Shown here in pieces: positions 1-9,900 of a stretch of DNA of 64,000 bases. The stretch spans positions 1,240,001 to 1,304,000 of the forward strand of contig WBMQ01000009.1 of assembly GCA_016630905.1 (NCBI GenBank), given 5' to 3'. Position 1 is the stretch's first letter, and each line of letters starts with the position of its first letter. The position numbers and the translations under genes are program-made. This DNA is from Capillidium heterosporum (lineage: Eukaryota; Entomophthoromycota; Entomophthoromycetes; Entomophthorales; Capillidiaceae). The notes under the pieces were generated by a model that saw nothing but the letters and a program-made list of their open reading frames with translations, was not told the origin of the DNA and did not search any database.

Positions 1-272
1 TACGCAGAGACACGTAAAGGAAGTAAGCCGGATTTCCATAACGCTATGAAGAGCGATAGCTCCAAGGACCTTTACCACAAATTTTTAGAGACTTTGAAGT
101 TGCAATACAAAGAAGATAAAATCCAAGGTAAAGATTGCTATTTATTACTCCATTTATATTATATATTTTAGATGGGGAGTTTGGTGCCATGATGACGGTA
201 GATATCCAGAATGATGGACCGGTTACTATACAAATCGATTCGAGAAAGTTCAGCTACAACAATGAAAAATAA
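1..272 (+). CDS. DTD1: D-aminoacyl-tRNA deacylase, 3' part (5' end outside window)
   Basis: Joined exons 1..127 and 172..272 encode the C-terminal half of the DTD1 family enzyme, which hydrolyses D-amino acids mischarged onto tRNA in the cytosol. The diagnostic stretch GEFGAMMTVDIQNDGPVT contains the family NxGPVT-type cross-subunit motif, here NDGPVT, that closes the chiral-selective active site. The intron (128..171, GTAAAG...TTAG) falls just before that motif. The stop is TAA at 270..272. The N-terminal SQxT-type motif lies upstream of the window, so completeness cannot be judged. Assignment rests on motif recognition and is firm. Confidence 0.9.
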
Positions 273-336
273 ATAATACTATGTTCAATTCTAAATATAT
301 TTATACCCATTTATAAAAGAATTTGCTAATATAGAT

Positions 337-937
337 TTATTCAACTTTACCAGCTAGAAGTTGGGACACGTTCTCATCTCCAGAGACGTCGATAGGCGTA
401 AATCCCTTACCATTTTTAATAGTGACGTCGCCACCCCTATCCAACAACTTCTTTACAACTTCGTAATTCTCTAAAAATGCGGCCAAATGTAAAGTTGTGT
501 TGTTATCCTATAAAATAAAAGAGACACATTCCTATAAGTATAATCCTAAACAAATAAACTACTTACTCCAAAAGTCAAATGCAAATCTATTTTAGCATAG
601 CAAAAAAGCATTATTAATAGATGAAAATTAATAAAAACAGTATACCTTTATCAAAAGTAAAGTCAATAATGTCGTTAGCAATAACCTGGTTCCCCAACAG
701 TAGACTTAAATGTAGTCCGGATATAGATCCAAAGTAAGCTCCTAAAAATTTATAACCGTCTAATTCGAAACTCTGGTCGAACCTATAGAACTCCAAGTTG
801 ACTTCGTTACTCTTGCGCTTCAAAGAAGTCAAATTCCTATTTTCTATCATCAACTTGCGAACTAGTTCTTTGTCATCTTGCTTTATAGCTAAATAAAACT
901 TTTCCACTTGTTGGTTATCTACATTGAGTTCTACCAT
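337..937 (-). CDS. Small ankyrin-repeat protein
   Basis: Three exons on the minus strand (646..937, 567..586, 337..507) give a 160-residue protein; lengths sum to exact codons. The N-terminal half is a polar region, followed by ankyrin repeats: SGLHLSLLLGNQVIANDII, then NNTTLHLAAFLENYEVVKKL and KGFTPIDVSGDENV. It resembles short fungal cytosolic ankyrin proteins of unknown function, probably protein-interaction scaffolds. The middle exon is only 20 nt and encodes most of HLTFG between two repeats; both flanking introns have GT and TAG ends. Start is the only in-frame ATG near the promoter. Function is not assignable beyond the fold. Confidence 0.8.
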
Positions 938-1440
938 CTTGATAGTTGAGTTTTGACCTGCCTTTGTTGGTGAGATTGAGTTATGGAGTTGGGTTTTTGT
1001 GAGCTACCTTTATTTTCTCCTTGTCCTTTGAACTTCCTCTATGTTTGTTGTGATCCTTTGCAAATAGCCAGTGGTTTATGTGAACTTAATTGGCTGTTGA
1101 TTAAGCCCCTTAAAAATGAGGTGTTTATGGGGATTTAAGTAATTAAGTCCAATAGCTATGACATATTATTTATGTACCTTTGTATCTATTGGTTCATATG
1201 CTTGCCCACTAATGTATGGCAGTTGAAAAGGTGTAGTGTATCTTGGTTTATCCATTCATTTTCTAAAAAGTGACGTCGATTCATTCTAAAAATATTGTGA
1301 AAGAATGAGAATAAAGACAACAGATAAAGAGTGGATTTTATATATAAGCTTTGTGACTATTTATATTTATAAATACCTTTATTTGAAAAGCATATATATG
1401 CTCATTTAATAATACTCAAAATACAAGTAGTTTTAGCACC
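938..1440. other. Intergenic, divergent promoter region
   Basis: About 500 nt between two divergently transcribed genes. It is AT-rich with runs such as TATATATA near 1391. I see no ORF, repeat or RNA structure in it; it presumably holds both promoters. Confidence 0.5.
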
Positions 1441-2244
1441 ATGGCTGAACCCGTAGAATGCAAAGTTGGACAATATAAATCATCCATAGACAAGCAATGC
1501 CACCTCTGTTTCTCAGGATGCCTAGAATGTGATGAAGGAGGCTGTACAAAGTGCCAGCCTGAACTAGTATTAGATTCAACTTTAACTTGTCACCCACCAC
1601 CGTCAAATTCAAGCCTAAACAAGATTGAATGCCACTCCAACTGCCTCACCTGCTATGATACGAAAGTCGACACTTGTTTAAGCTGTAAGCCCAACATTGA
1701 TGACGATACAGTCATATTTCGAAAATTTACGACCTGTGTCAAAGTCTTGAAGAGCAGTAACATCAAACTTTTAGACCGTAGTAAAGTATGTGGAAGAGGA
1801 TACATTTTGACCGACGAAGGTAGCTGTGACCTATGCCCAAACAACTGTAAAGTGTGTAAACCGAACATAAACAAAGATATAAAGTTTAATTTTAGCTGTT
1901 TAACTTGCAATTTGGACTTTTACCTCGACAATGATACTTTAGCTTGCCTACCGATCGTGCCTTCAACTAAAGTCAGTACTGATATCAGGAATACTACCTT
2001 AAATAAAACGGATAAGCAGGAAACTGATACAATTTGGTGTTTCCCGTTGATCATTGTACTTGGGTGTATACTAGGTTTGGGGCTATTAGTCTTTGTATAT
2101 CGAAAAGCCATCGTAACCTATCGAAAAGTTCAAGTTGAACGTAAGGTTTCCAGCTATAGGGGTAATCTCTTGAACAATTTGAGGAACGCTGCCAATAACG
2201 ATAGAGGTAGCTATTCAAATTATGTTAATAACTCACCACTTTAA
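1441..2244 (+). CDS. Cysteine-rich single-pass membrane protein (furin-like / growth-factor-receptor Cys-rich repeats)
   Basis: An intronless 267-residue ORF. Residues about 7-165 carry regularly spaced cysteines in CxxC and CxxxCxxC arrangements (CHLCFSGCLECDEGGCTKC; CHSNCLTCYDTKVDTCLSC; CDLCPNNCKVC) typical of furin-like repeats found in receptor ectodomains. Residues about 200-222 (WCFPLIIVLGCILGLGLLVF) are one transmembrane helix followed by a basic stop-transfer segment YRKAIVTYRKVQVERK and a short cytosolic tail. The odd point is that no N-terminal signal peptide precedes the cysteine repeats. A TTTTAG acceptor-like site sits immediately before the ATG (1431..1436), so an upstream signal-peptide exon may be missing from this model. 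A surface sensor or adhesin role is inference. Confidence 0.7.
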   Translation: MAEPVECKVGQYKSSIDKQCHLCFSGCLECDEGGCTKCQPELVLDSTLTCHPPPSNSSLNKIECHSNCLTCYDTKVDTCLSCKPNIDDDTVIFRKFTTCVKVLKSSNIKLLDRSKVCGRGYILTDEGSCDLCPNNCKVCKPNINKDIKFNFSCLTCNLDFYLDNDTLACLPIVPSTKVSTDIRNTTLNKTDKQETDTIWCFPLIIVLGCILGLGLLVFVYRKAIVTYRKVQVERKVSSYRGNLLNNLRNAANNDRGSYSNYVNNSPL

Positions 2245-2399
2245 CCCATTTGATATTTTAAATAAACTTATTGTTATTTAAAGTATAGACTTTATCTTTT
2301 CAATTTGTCATGCAACTAATAAAACAAACTGGAAGGAATTGTCGTGTTACAAAATTTACAACGTATAACTAGCTAAATTAAATGTACATGTATAAATTT

Positions 2400-2471
2400 G
2401 GCTCAATGGTCTAGTCGTAGGATTCGACCTTCGGGTGGTCGAGGTCCCGGGTTCAAATCCCGGTTGAGCCC
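2400..2471 (+). tRNA. tRNA-Pro (anticodon CGG), no intron
   Basis: A full cloverleaf can be drawn. The acceptor stem GGCTCAA pairs with TTGAGCC. The anticodon stem CGACC/GGTCG has loop TTCGGGT, giving anticodon CGG at 2432..2434. The T stem CCGGG/CCCGG encloses TTCAAAT, which supplies the B box GGTTCAAATCC. A T-rich RNA polymerase III terminator follows at 2472. There is no intron and no CCA, as expected for a nuclear gene. Confidence 0.95.
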
Positions 2472-3497
2472 TTTTGTTTTTATTTTTATACTTACCTTTG
2501 AAGAGACTACGCTCATTCTTCTGTTGTATTTGTAAGTTGAAGTTTGGTTCGCCTCCTTTTAATGATTTGGAAAGAACTGTATTTTATTTAAGATTTGTCC
2601 TTGACGAAATGGTATACTATAGCATAAATATTATATAGGTGTTTGTATTCACAAATAGGTAGGCAATCTAAATGAAAACTCAAAAGGCCAACATCTATTT
2701 ACAAAGCTTTATTATATACTACTTTGTGTTATACTATTTGAGATTTGCTGGGAATATTATTTCAAAAACAACTGTTGATAATAGCAATATATTAGTATCG
2801 TGCTATCCAATCTAATTCTATTTAAATTAATAAAAGCTAAAGTAATTTGAATATATTGAAGATGAATTAAGATACATCGATACGCATCTTTTCAAATGTT
2901 TGAAATGGATGGAAGTAAATGTAAATAATTGTAACACAAGCGAGTTATATCCTAAATTTGAGTTATTAAAAGGCATTTTAACAACTTACCAACAATGTGT
3001 ATAGTATTCCTCTTATACAAAGCTCGACATTACAGTAAAAAGAAGCGATTGAATATTTGCTTTTTAAGAAATGTAGTCGTTGTAAAGCTTTTATTTAAGC
3101 TTGGTGATTGATCGATGGAACTCCAAACTATACTATGAAATAAAAGTTGAATGTCTTCACCGGCACTATATTACTTAGGACTTAAAGGCTACTACTATCA
3201 TTAGATTTATCTACATTTAAAAAGTTGAAGTAGTATATATATTCCCATGCAATAAAGGCCACTATTAGAGTTAATGAAAAGGAATGACAAAAGCAACTCA
3301 AAGGTATATAATATGTCATCTAAGGTACCTCAAATAAACATAAGATAAATGCGATTCTGTCTATCGATTACAGGTCTAACCTACTTATCCAATTTGAAAA
3401 CTAAAGCCAGATAACAAAATGTGATTTTTAAAAGTATCTAATCTAAAACTTACTAAGAGTCAAAGCCCTAAGTAGAACTCATGCGTACTCCAATTTA
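2472..3497. other. Intergenic, AT-rich, no gene seen
   Basis: About 1 kb downstream of tRNA-Pro. All frames are broken by stops and nothing resembles a coding exon, repeat array or structured RNA apart from the Pol III terminator at its left edge. Confidence 0.4.
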
Positions 3498-3969
3498 TTA
3501 ATTTCCACCACGTAAAGCTAAAACCAAGTGTAAGACAGAACCACCTTCGATACCGTAGAAACTAGCTGGCTTGTCGTCGTTCCTGATAAAGGTCAATTTC
3601 AAAATACTTTTAAAAAAACTTACATCTGCTTACCACCGAAAATTAAACTAAAGACATGAAAATTAATAAAAAACTACTTTATATAAAAATAGGTACCGTT
3701 GTTGAGCAGGAGGGATACCTTCTTTCTCTTCCATACGCTCCTTGATACGCGAGATCTATTATTTAGATTAGTAAATTCTACTTGAAATTTAAAGGTACCA
3801 GATCTTCGCTATCGATATCTATTTCAATCTAATTGAGGTTGTTGAAAATGGTGAATTTAATAAAATTAAATTTATTTATTGCTATGCATTACTTCTTTAC
3901 CAGTCAAAGCCTATAGATTGAGTTAGTTTAATGCATTCTTCATTAGGTTACCTTGATCTTAATTATCAT
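3498..3969 (-). CDS. NEDD8: NEDD8/Rub1 ubiquitin-like modifier
   Basis: Six small exons (3952..3969, 3893..3910, 3799..3828, 3697..3755, 3624..3647, 3498..3582) splice in frame to a 77-residue protein, the size of NEDD8 plus one residue after the conjugated diglycine. Segments match the family in order: MIIKIKALTGKEIEIDID, SRIKERMEEKEGIPPAQQR, LIFGGKQMNDDK, then GGSVLHLVLALRGGN. Mature protein would end at the GG after hydrolase removal of the final Asn. NEDD8 is conjugated to cullins to activate cullin-RING ligases. Two exons are 18 nt. Donors at 3798 and 3696 are GTACC rather than GTAAG. No single exon is long enough to stand out as an ORF, so this gene is easily missed. Confidence 0.93.
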
Positions 3970-4674
3970 TGTGATTGTAAAAGCTGCTTACCAAAAAGGC
4001 TGAGTGAAGCAGGATAAATTTGGCCCAAGCCAAACGAATCTTATTGGATGTTACTAATGTTCAAATTTACTAAAGAATCACTATAAAGAATATGAATTCA
4101 CATATACTATTTTCAAACAGAAATGCTTGAAAGCTAAGCAAAATCGACAATTTTAAGCTGAATAGACCATTTTGATCAATGTTCGCAGGTTTGTTTTGGA
4201 ATATTCTGGCTATGGTTCTAGTACCCGTATAAATGCTAGCAAGTCTAGCCATTTCGTATTACCTTTATAAATTCTTCAAGCTAATGACTAAATGTCCATA
4301 AACCCGACATTTCGGTGATTGTATACCATTTGTACAAAGCACCCAACAAAAGGATAGGAAGCCTCAGCCAGATACTCCCTAAATGCTCCATTTCCATTAA
4401 GCCTATTGGCTCACTGGTAACCACCGCTGCCTAAGCTAAGCCTAATTGCCTTTAAAGTTTATTACAAAAGGCAATTACGTTTAAAACCTTGAAAAACAAA
4501 TTGGACTTTGTGGATTGAAGGGTTTATGGATCAGCTGGCGAATCCGACCCCAAATTTGGGGTTGCCAAGTTTCGCTTGGATAAACTTAGGAACGCTGATA
4601 CTACCATACCATTTCTGATTGGTTGGCTTGGATGCATTTAAGTGGAACTGAAGGAATGGATCTCCTAAACTCTT
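3970..4674. other. Intergenic between NEDD8 and the FYR-domain gene
   Basis: About 700 nt forming the shared divergent upstream region of two genes. A 60-codon ORF at 4070..4252 on the minus strand has no recognisable feature and is probably chance. No RNA gene or repeat seen. Confidence 0.4.
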
Positions 4675-5812
4675 ATGACTATGTCCAAGAAAACTAAAGG
4701 CGAGGAGAAGCGTAAAGGCATCTACAACATGGTTACTGGTGGCGAACTTTCCGACCTCGACCGCTACAAGAAGTACAAGCATATGTTCAAAGCCGCTGAA
4801 AAGGTACCAAATTACTGTTACCCAGCTGACTCAGTTTTAGGAACTTGCCGCCGCTCAGAAAGAACTTGAAGAGTTGAATGAAGAGATAAGTGACTACGTT
4901 GGAAATAACAAGTTAGTGCCTAATTTTGACCTAAAACTAACCTTATTTAGTTACCTTTTAGATCAGCTGGTAAATTTAGTTAAGGAGGCTGAAGAGTACG
5001 AAGAGGAAACTGAGGATGCAGAAGCAGATGAAGTTGAGGAGGAGACAGCTAGCGTTGCCGATAGCTTTGAAAGAGACTACGACACCCATGATAAGAACAG
5101 TACCAACAGCTACTATGACCAAAGAGACTACAAGGACTCTGACGCCTTAAGCCACTATACCGGGCATAATACCAGTAGTCGAGCCCAAGATTACCCCGAG
5201 TTACAATTCAAGCTAGGCCACCCCAAGATGCACTCGCTCGAACCTAAAAAGACACGCAAAGTACATTTTTACCCCAGGGACGACAGCGGCGACTTCATCA
5301 TCCCGGCTCAAGTCAGCATCTTCACCATCCTCAATTTAGGTAGGGTCGAATACGTGCGCCCCAACTTCCATACCATTAGATACATCTACCCTATCGGCTT
5401 CAAATTGCAACGATACTTCAAAAGCACCATAAGCCCTACTGACAAAGTCTGTTACACCCTGACTATTGTCGATGCCGAGTACGGCCCCCAATTCCAAATG
5501 GTTGCTGAAGATCGACCAGACCACGTCTTTGTCAGCGAAACTTTAAGTGGTATGTGGACGCAAGTCATACGCCAAGCCAACGTCATCCGTAACCTCAAAG
5601 CTACTTCATCAGGATCCGGCTTAGAGTTCTCTGGGTTCACCCACCCCGGTATCGCCTACATGATCCAGTCACTACCCAATGCCAACAAGTGTGAGAATTA
5701 TCAGTGGCAGGATTTCGAAGTTACTCCGAGCCCTGAGAACAGGAGGTGGGATGCCCCACCTCTCAACGACTCGTTTAAGAAATCTAATAGTAGTTCATCT
5801 AATTACAATTAG
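4675..5812 (+). CDS. FYRN/FYRC-domain nuclear protein (TBRG1-like)
   Basis: Model: exons 4675..4803, 4841..4911 and 4951..5812, giving about 353 residues. The N-terminus has a basic stretch and a coiled coil (KELAAAQKELEELNEEI), followed by an acidic linker (EEETEDAEADEVEEE). The C-terminal half carries FYRN (GRVEYVRPNFHTIRYIYPIG) and FYRC (YTLTIVDAEYGPQFQMVAED and VSETLSGMWTQVIRQ) regions, which in TBRG1 and in KMT2-type proteins form one chromatin-associated module. The first intron is 37 nt with a GTACCA donor. The second (4912..4950) is 39 nt, a multiple of three without stops, so retention would also be in frame; splicing gives the better coiled-coil continuation. Role in transcription control is inferred from the domain. 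Confidence 0.8.
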
Positions 5813-6238
5813 CTGGACTTTGATATCAAGCATAGGTAACTCATAGTAATATAGTGTGAAAGAGGAATGTAAATTTGGCGGCGTTTCAAATTCAATGGAT
5901 GGAAAGATATAGCTTTTTGTATCTTTTGCTGTATCCATCTTTTAAATTTATAGCAGTGGTATTAAATAATATATATTTTTAAGTATAATGTAGCTAAGTT
6001 ATTGAATTTTGTGTTTTAATTCTAACACAGTATTATAAAGTTAGTCTAGATCTAGTCAAATGGCTACTATATAGCTAAAAAATCGTAGCATCAACTCCAT
6101 AACAATCTCTTCTAAACACACTGAACCAAAATCCGTAGTATACCTACCAACTTGAAATAATCAACGGTGCATATCGGTTATAAGTTTTTGGTGGCGATGG
6201 TCTCATCCGAACTACAGCAAAAGAAAAAAGAAGATAGA
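5813..6238. other. 3' flank and intergenic
   Basis: AT-rich 3' region of the FYR gene running to the tRNA-Ser gene. T-rich DNA lies just beyond the 3' end of the minus-strand tRNA. No coding signal. Confidence 0.4.
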
Positions 6239-6320
6239 CGACAGCTACAGGATTTGAACCTATGCGGGCAGAGCCCATCAGATTTCGAGTCTGACTCCTT
6301 AACCACTCGGACAAACTGCC
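6239..6320 (-). tRNA. tRNA-Ser (anticodon CGA), no intron
   Basis: Minus-strand cloverleaf of 82 nt with the long variable arm expected of class II tRNA-Ser. Acceptor GGCAGTT pairs with AGCTGTC (two G-U pairs) and discriminator G follows. Anticodon stem TCAGA/TCTGA encloses CTCGAAA, anticodon CGA at 6285..6287. The variable arm is TGGGC...GCCC-like. The T loop gives the B box GGTTCAAATCC. Discriminator G is the serine identity base in eukaryotes. Confidence 0.95.
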
Positions 6321-6836
6321 TTGGGATTTCTTCATAATTAGATATCTGTAGTTAAAGAGCTTTGGTGATGATATTTTCAACGGCACCTAAACCTCCATCC
6401 AATTTAAAGAAGCTTACACCTTTATTTTAACTCCCCCATACGAACTAGGTGGAATTTTAGCTGTAGCTCCACCATTTTAAATTACATAGGTGGATAATCT
6501 TTTATTTGATTGGTTCGAGCTTAAAGATATGGATTTATAACAATTAAAAGTGCCTTTACCATAGCTATTATAATCAATAGAGTCGGTTTAAATTGGATAG
6601 TCAAATATATTTTCAAAACAAATATGGTAGTGAAAGTACATGCTTCTAAGGTTTCGCAATGTTTGGGAATTTTAAATGAAACTTTCCTTTACGTTTTATA
6701 TTTAAACTTTTCGATACAACCTATTTTATCATTCCTCAAATTGTTAGGGAAGGTTCCCTTCAACCCGACATTTTACTTTACTTTTTACATTGACGAACAT
6801 TACCTATCCAAAAACAAGGGAAGGAAAATCTAAAGG
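6321..6836. other. Intergenic
   Basis: About 500 nt between tRNA-Ser and the RING gene. A short open stretch on the minus strand near 6345..6470 (ending ...VENIITKAL) has a possible donor but no family match. A plus-strand ORF at 6624..6833 lacks features. I call neither. Confidence 0.35.
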
Positions 6837-8015
6837 ATGACAACCAAGCCACAACTTCAACTTCAGAAACTGGAGGTTATAATCATGGAACCTAACCCCA
6901 ACACCAGCACTTACAATCCAACTCCAAGTCCAACCAATATCAACCCAAATTCAATTGAACTAGTTAATCCCTCCAGTATACCCTTACTGATAAGTCCTAA
7001 AAGTTTGCTCACTGACAAATCGGAAGAGAACATAGGAGTAGTATCACCTACTTCAAACTTGACTACTCCATCTCCAGCCCAACTGAACAATAACGACAGC
7101 TACCCTACCGATCCCAATTTCTTGGATATCATATTCACGATTCGACATTCGTTGACAAACAACGCATTGCTGGTATCCATCGTATTAGATGTTTTCAACT
7201 TGGTACAGGTAACCAGTGTATTTAAACAATATGTACTCATCTATATAGTTATCAGGCGTAATTACTACGCTGCTACTATCCATAAACGATCAATGTGACA
7301 TCCCCCTTCAATACTTTTTACTATTTTATGGATCACGCCTTACCCTCTCCTTGCTGATAGCAAGCTTACTCTATCTCAATAGAAGGATTCAGGTTTTTGA
7401 ATAGTAGTTTAGTTCGATGGGTCGATATGTAAGTCTATTCTATCACATTAGCTAATGCTAACTTTTCAATGTAGAATACGGTTGTGTACCGATATAATAA
7501 CGATAGGTATGGTGGTAGCTGGGAACTACCTCGTCTTCATCAAGAACGAATGCCAGTTTACCTCCCCCACCCTCTTCTATGCCAGTTTCATAGTCATAGT
7601 CATCAACTATTTAACCATCGCCTTCCCTGTCTTTTTATTGATCACTTTACTACTATCCAACCGACTACCCAACCACTACAACATATCCAACGAATACATT
7701 AACCAAGGTGTCACCAAGGAGGTTTTGGATACTATGAAGGTGGTTAAAGTTCAGTACTTTGATGAATCGCAGAGCAACTTGATGCGAAGTAAGTCAGTCA
7801 ATAGTAACTTTACCACTGTCAGTAGTAATGGAACCCCAATTTTGGTACTAAAGGATAAGTCGAAGAGTTGCTGTATATGTATGGAGACTTTTATGGAGGA
7901 ACAAGAGCTACGCAAGTTGGATTGTAGGCACGTATTTCATAAAGGGTGTATCGATTTATGGTTCTTGGAGCATAGTACCTGTCCCCTATGTAAACACTGT
8001 TTCGAAGGGCCGTAG
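6837..8015 (+). CDS. Multi-pass membrane RING-H2 E3 ubiquitin ligase
   Basis: Exons 6837..7208, 7249..7428 and 7475..8015 give about 363 residues. A Ser/Pro/Asn-rich N-terminus is followed by four hydrophobic segments (LLVSIVLDVFNLV; PLQYFLLFYGSRLTLSLLIA; IITIGMVVAGNYLVF; IVIVINYLTIAFPVFLLI). The C-terminal RING-H2 is CCICMETF...LDCRHVFHKGCIDLW...STCPLC, a C3H2C3 zinc ligand set. This layout matches fungal organelle-membrane RING ligases of unknown substrate. ATG at 6882 is an alternative start. Exon 2 has a frame break: the reading frame up to RRIQ and the frame from LNSSLVRWVDI differ by +1 around the T5 run 7394..7398. Removing one T restores a continuous protein. I treat the gene as real and the break as probable sequence error. 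Confidence 0.8.
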
Positions 8016-8925
8016 GGAAAGTCAAAGTTTGAATGCTGCGATTTATTCGTTAAAGGGGGATCGTTTAAGAGAAGGAAAGGATTTATATACAAATTTATGA
8101 TTCTACTTCTATTTTTGCTTGAAAGATGTACTTATATATGTATATTGGAAGAGAATGGTCGTACTAATTGAAATAAAAGTGTCTAAAATGGTTTAAAATT
8201 TTAAATGTGAAGTTCAAGTTTGTTGTAGTAAACTACTTATAAGATAGAGGCTTACTATATAAAGATATCTTAGCCGTAACTCAAGTCTTTTAGAGAGTTA
8301 GAGTTTGACATGAAATTTAGGAACTTATTCCTGCATTGAGAACATCATCATCATATTTATTACATTTTGATTTATAAACGACGAGGATATCGCTAATACC
8401 TAAGCAAGCTTCGATAAAAAGATGTACTGGTAGTTAAGGAATTGGCTTAAAATGCTGATATTTCATAAGCCATTATATATAATAGATCTACCATGAGAAT
8501 ATTTACTTACAATGAAGTATAGGCGACAGGCATATATAAAAGTAGCGTAAATATACAGTTTGTGCTTTAAATAAAAGTTCCCAAGTGTACTATATGTATG
8601 TGTTAAAGATATTATAATAGATATGCTTTAGATTGAGATAAAGCCATATATAAGTTGAAACAATGTATGCTACTTTGAGTTGCCCTCAAGAGATTTACGT
8701 AAAGCAGCAACCTTTTCACTACCTTGATTTACATGTAGGTGGATCTTTGAAGGTAATGCTAGTAGCTGAGCACACTTTATTGCCATAAAACTCCCCATGC
8801 CAAAATTCAATCAAATACTAAGGACTAATATGGTTAAGGTTTGTGTTGTAGTTTTAAGCATTAACTGCAGACTTTTGGTCACATTGCTCGATCCTAGCTG
8901 CAAAATTGCTTCAAGCAGCATCTTT
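8016..8925. other. Intergenic, AT-rich
   Basis: About 900 nt with TATATA-rich tracts around 8470 and 8650. No exon-like ORF, repeat array or RNA fold was recognised. Confidence 0.35.
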
Positions 8926-9144
8926 TCAACCGATCCAGTAATCGTTGTAACCATCACATTCGAAACGAACTAAGCTATCACCTTCGTCAAAGACGTCGAC
9001 GTAGCACTCAAAAAGTTTTGGTTTATAGACACAATTACAATCATACTCGAGGGATTGGACGTGCATATAGAGTAAACTAATGGGGGAAGGAACTTTGAGA
9101 TTGTATATAATGGATTTGGGACTTAGCTTGAGGTCTATGAAATA
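8926..9144 (-). CDS. Small cysteine-containing ORF, possible secreted-protein exon or relic
   Basis: A 72-codon open frame between stops with coding-like composition: SPISLLYMHVQSLEYDCNC, then KPKLFECYVDVFDEGDSLVR and FECDGYNDYW before a TGA at 8926..8928. The first in-frame ATG is at 9066, which would give only 46 residues. Four cysteines and an acidic, aromatic composition recall small secreted proteins, but no signal peptide is visible in this exon. A CATTAG acceptor-like site lies at 9078..9083. It may be the last exon of an unresolved gene or a relic. No family was recognised. Confidence 0.3.
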   Translation of the reverse strand, partial: YFIDLKLSPKSIIYNLKVPSPISLLYMHVQSLEYDCNCVYKPKLFECYVDVFDEGDSLVRFECDGYNDYWIG

Positions 9145-9900
9145 TCAGATGGTGTGATGCTTGCAGATAATCTAAATATCCAAGTCAAAGGGATGTATAG
9201 CATCTACTATAAACGGATTTTCCATCCTATACATTTTTACTGGTGTATATATTATATCCACACTATATATCAGCCAACTATGGGCTGTGCTAGAATAGAC
9301 TATGCTGTAATAAGATATATAGTGAAAAGTTCTTAAATATGAAGGCCTTAAGAATGGTCATTTTAAAGAGCTGATAACCCTGTATTTATGTATCTGGAGA
9401 GACAGATGGTCAAGGTGGCGATTCGAATAAAGTTTGTTGATGGAATGTTAGCTCAATTTAGCTTGATGTATTGAGGGCAGTGGTAAAGCTAACTGGATAA
9501 GTAGGACTACAGGTTGGTTGTTATTAAACCACATCTTTGATAGATGTTGTGCATCACATCCAATACCACAATATAATCACATTAGCAGTAATAATTCATA
9601 TGCATCCAAGAAATAAGTTATTTGGTCGATATTAGCATAAGATTTGCAACTTACCAAAATACAAAGGAATCAATAACTTTCAATTCAGAAAATGAATACC
9701 TAAATTATTCCCGCTACTTCGGATTAATTTGATTTCCAACCTACCATCATCAGATTTCAAAGTTTAATTGCAGCTCCCCAAATTTGTAAGGATTTCGAAT
9801 TATCTGTAGGAGTTTAGTAATAAAAGTTACCCAGGTCTTTCAAGGTGCAACAACCTACATCAAGTTTTAAGTAGGGAAAGCGATAATACAGTTTAACAAT
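9145..9900. other. Intergenic upstream of SLA1
   Basis: About 750 nt containing the presumed SLA1 promoter. A 60-codon ORF at 9154..9336 is overlapped by stops in the other frames and has no recognisable feature. Confidence 0.35.

Noticed and set aside
6144-6386. An 80-codon minus-strand ORF containing SEWLRSQTRNLMGS-type sequence
   Set aside because: This is the well-known false translation of a tRNA-Ser gene on the same strand; the tRNA explains it.
6345-6470. Possible small gene on the minus strand ending VENIITKAL
   Set aside because: No family match, no convincing start and an uncertain donor; not enough support.
7393-7412. A 20-nt GT-AG segment in the RING gene as a micro-intron
   Set aside because: Removing 20 nt does not join the two coding frames, whereas removing one T does, so a frame error fits better.
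8470-8660. TATATA-rich tracts as satellite repeats or an origin
   Set aside because: The tracts are short, irregular and typical of AT-rich spacers throughout the window; no periodic unit is present.
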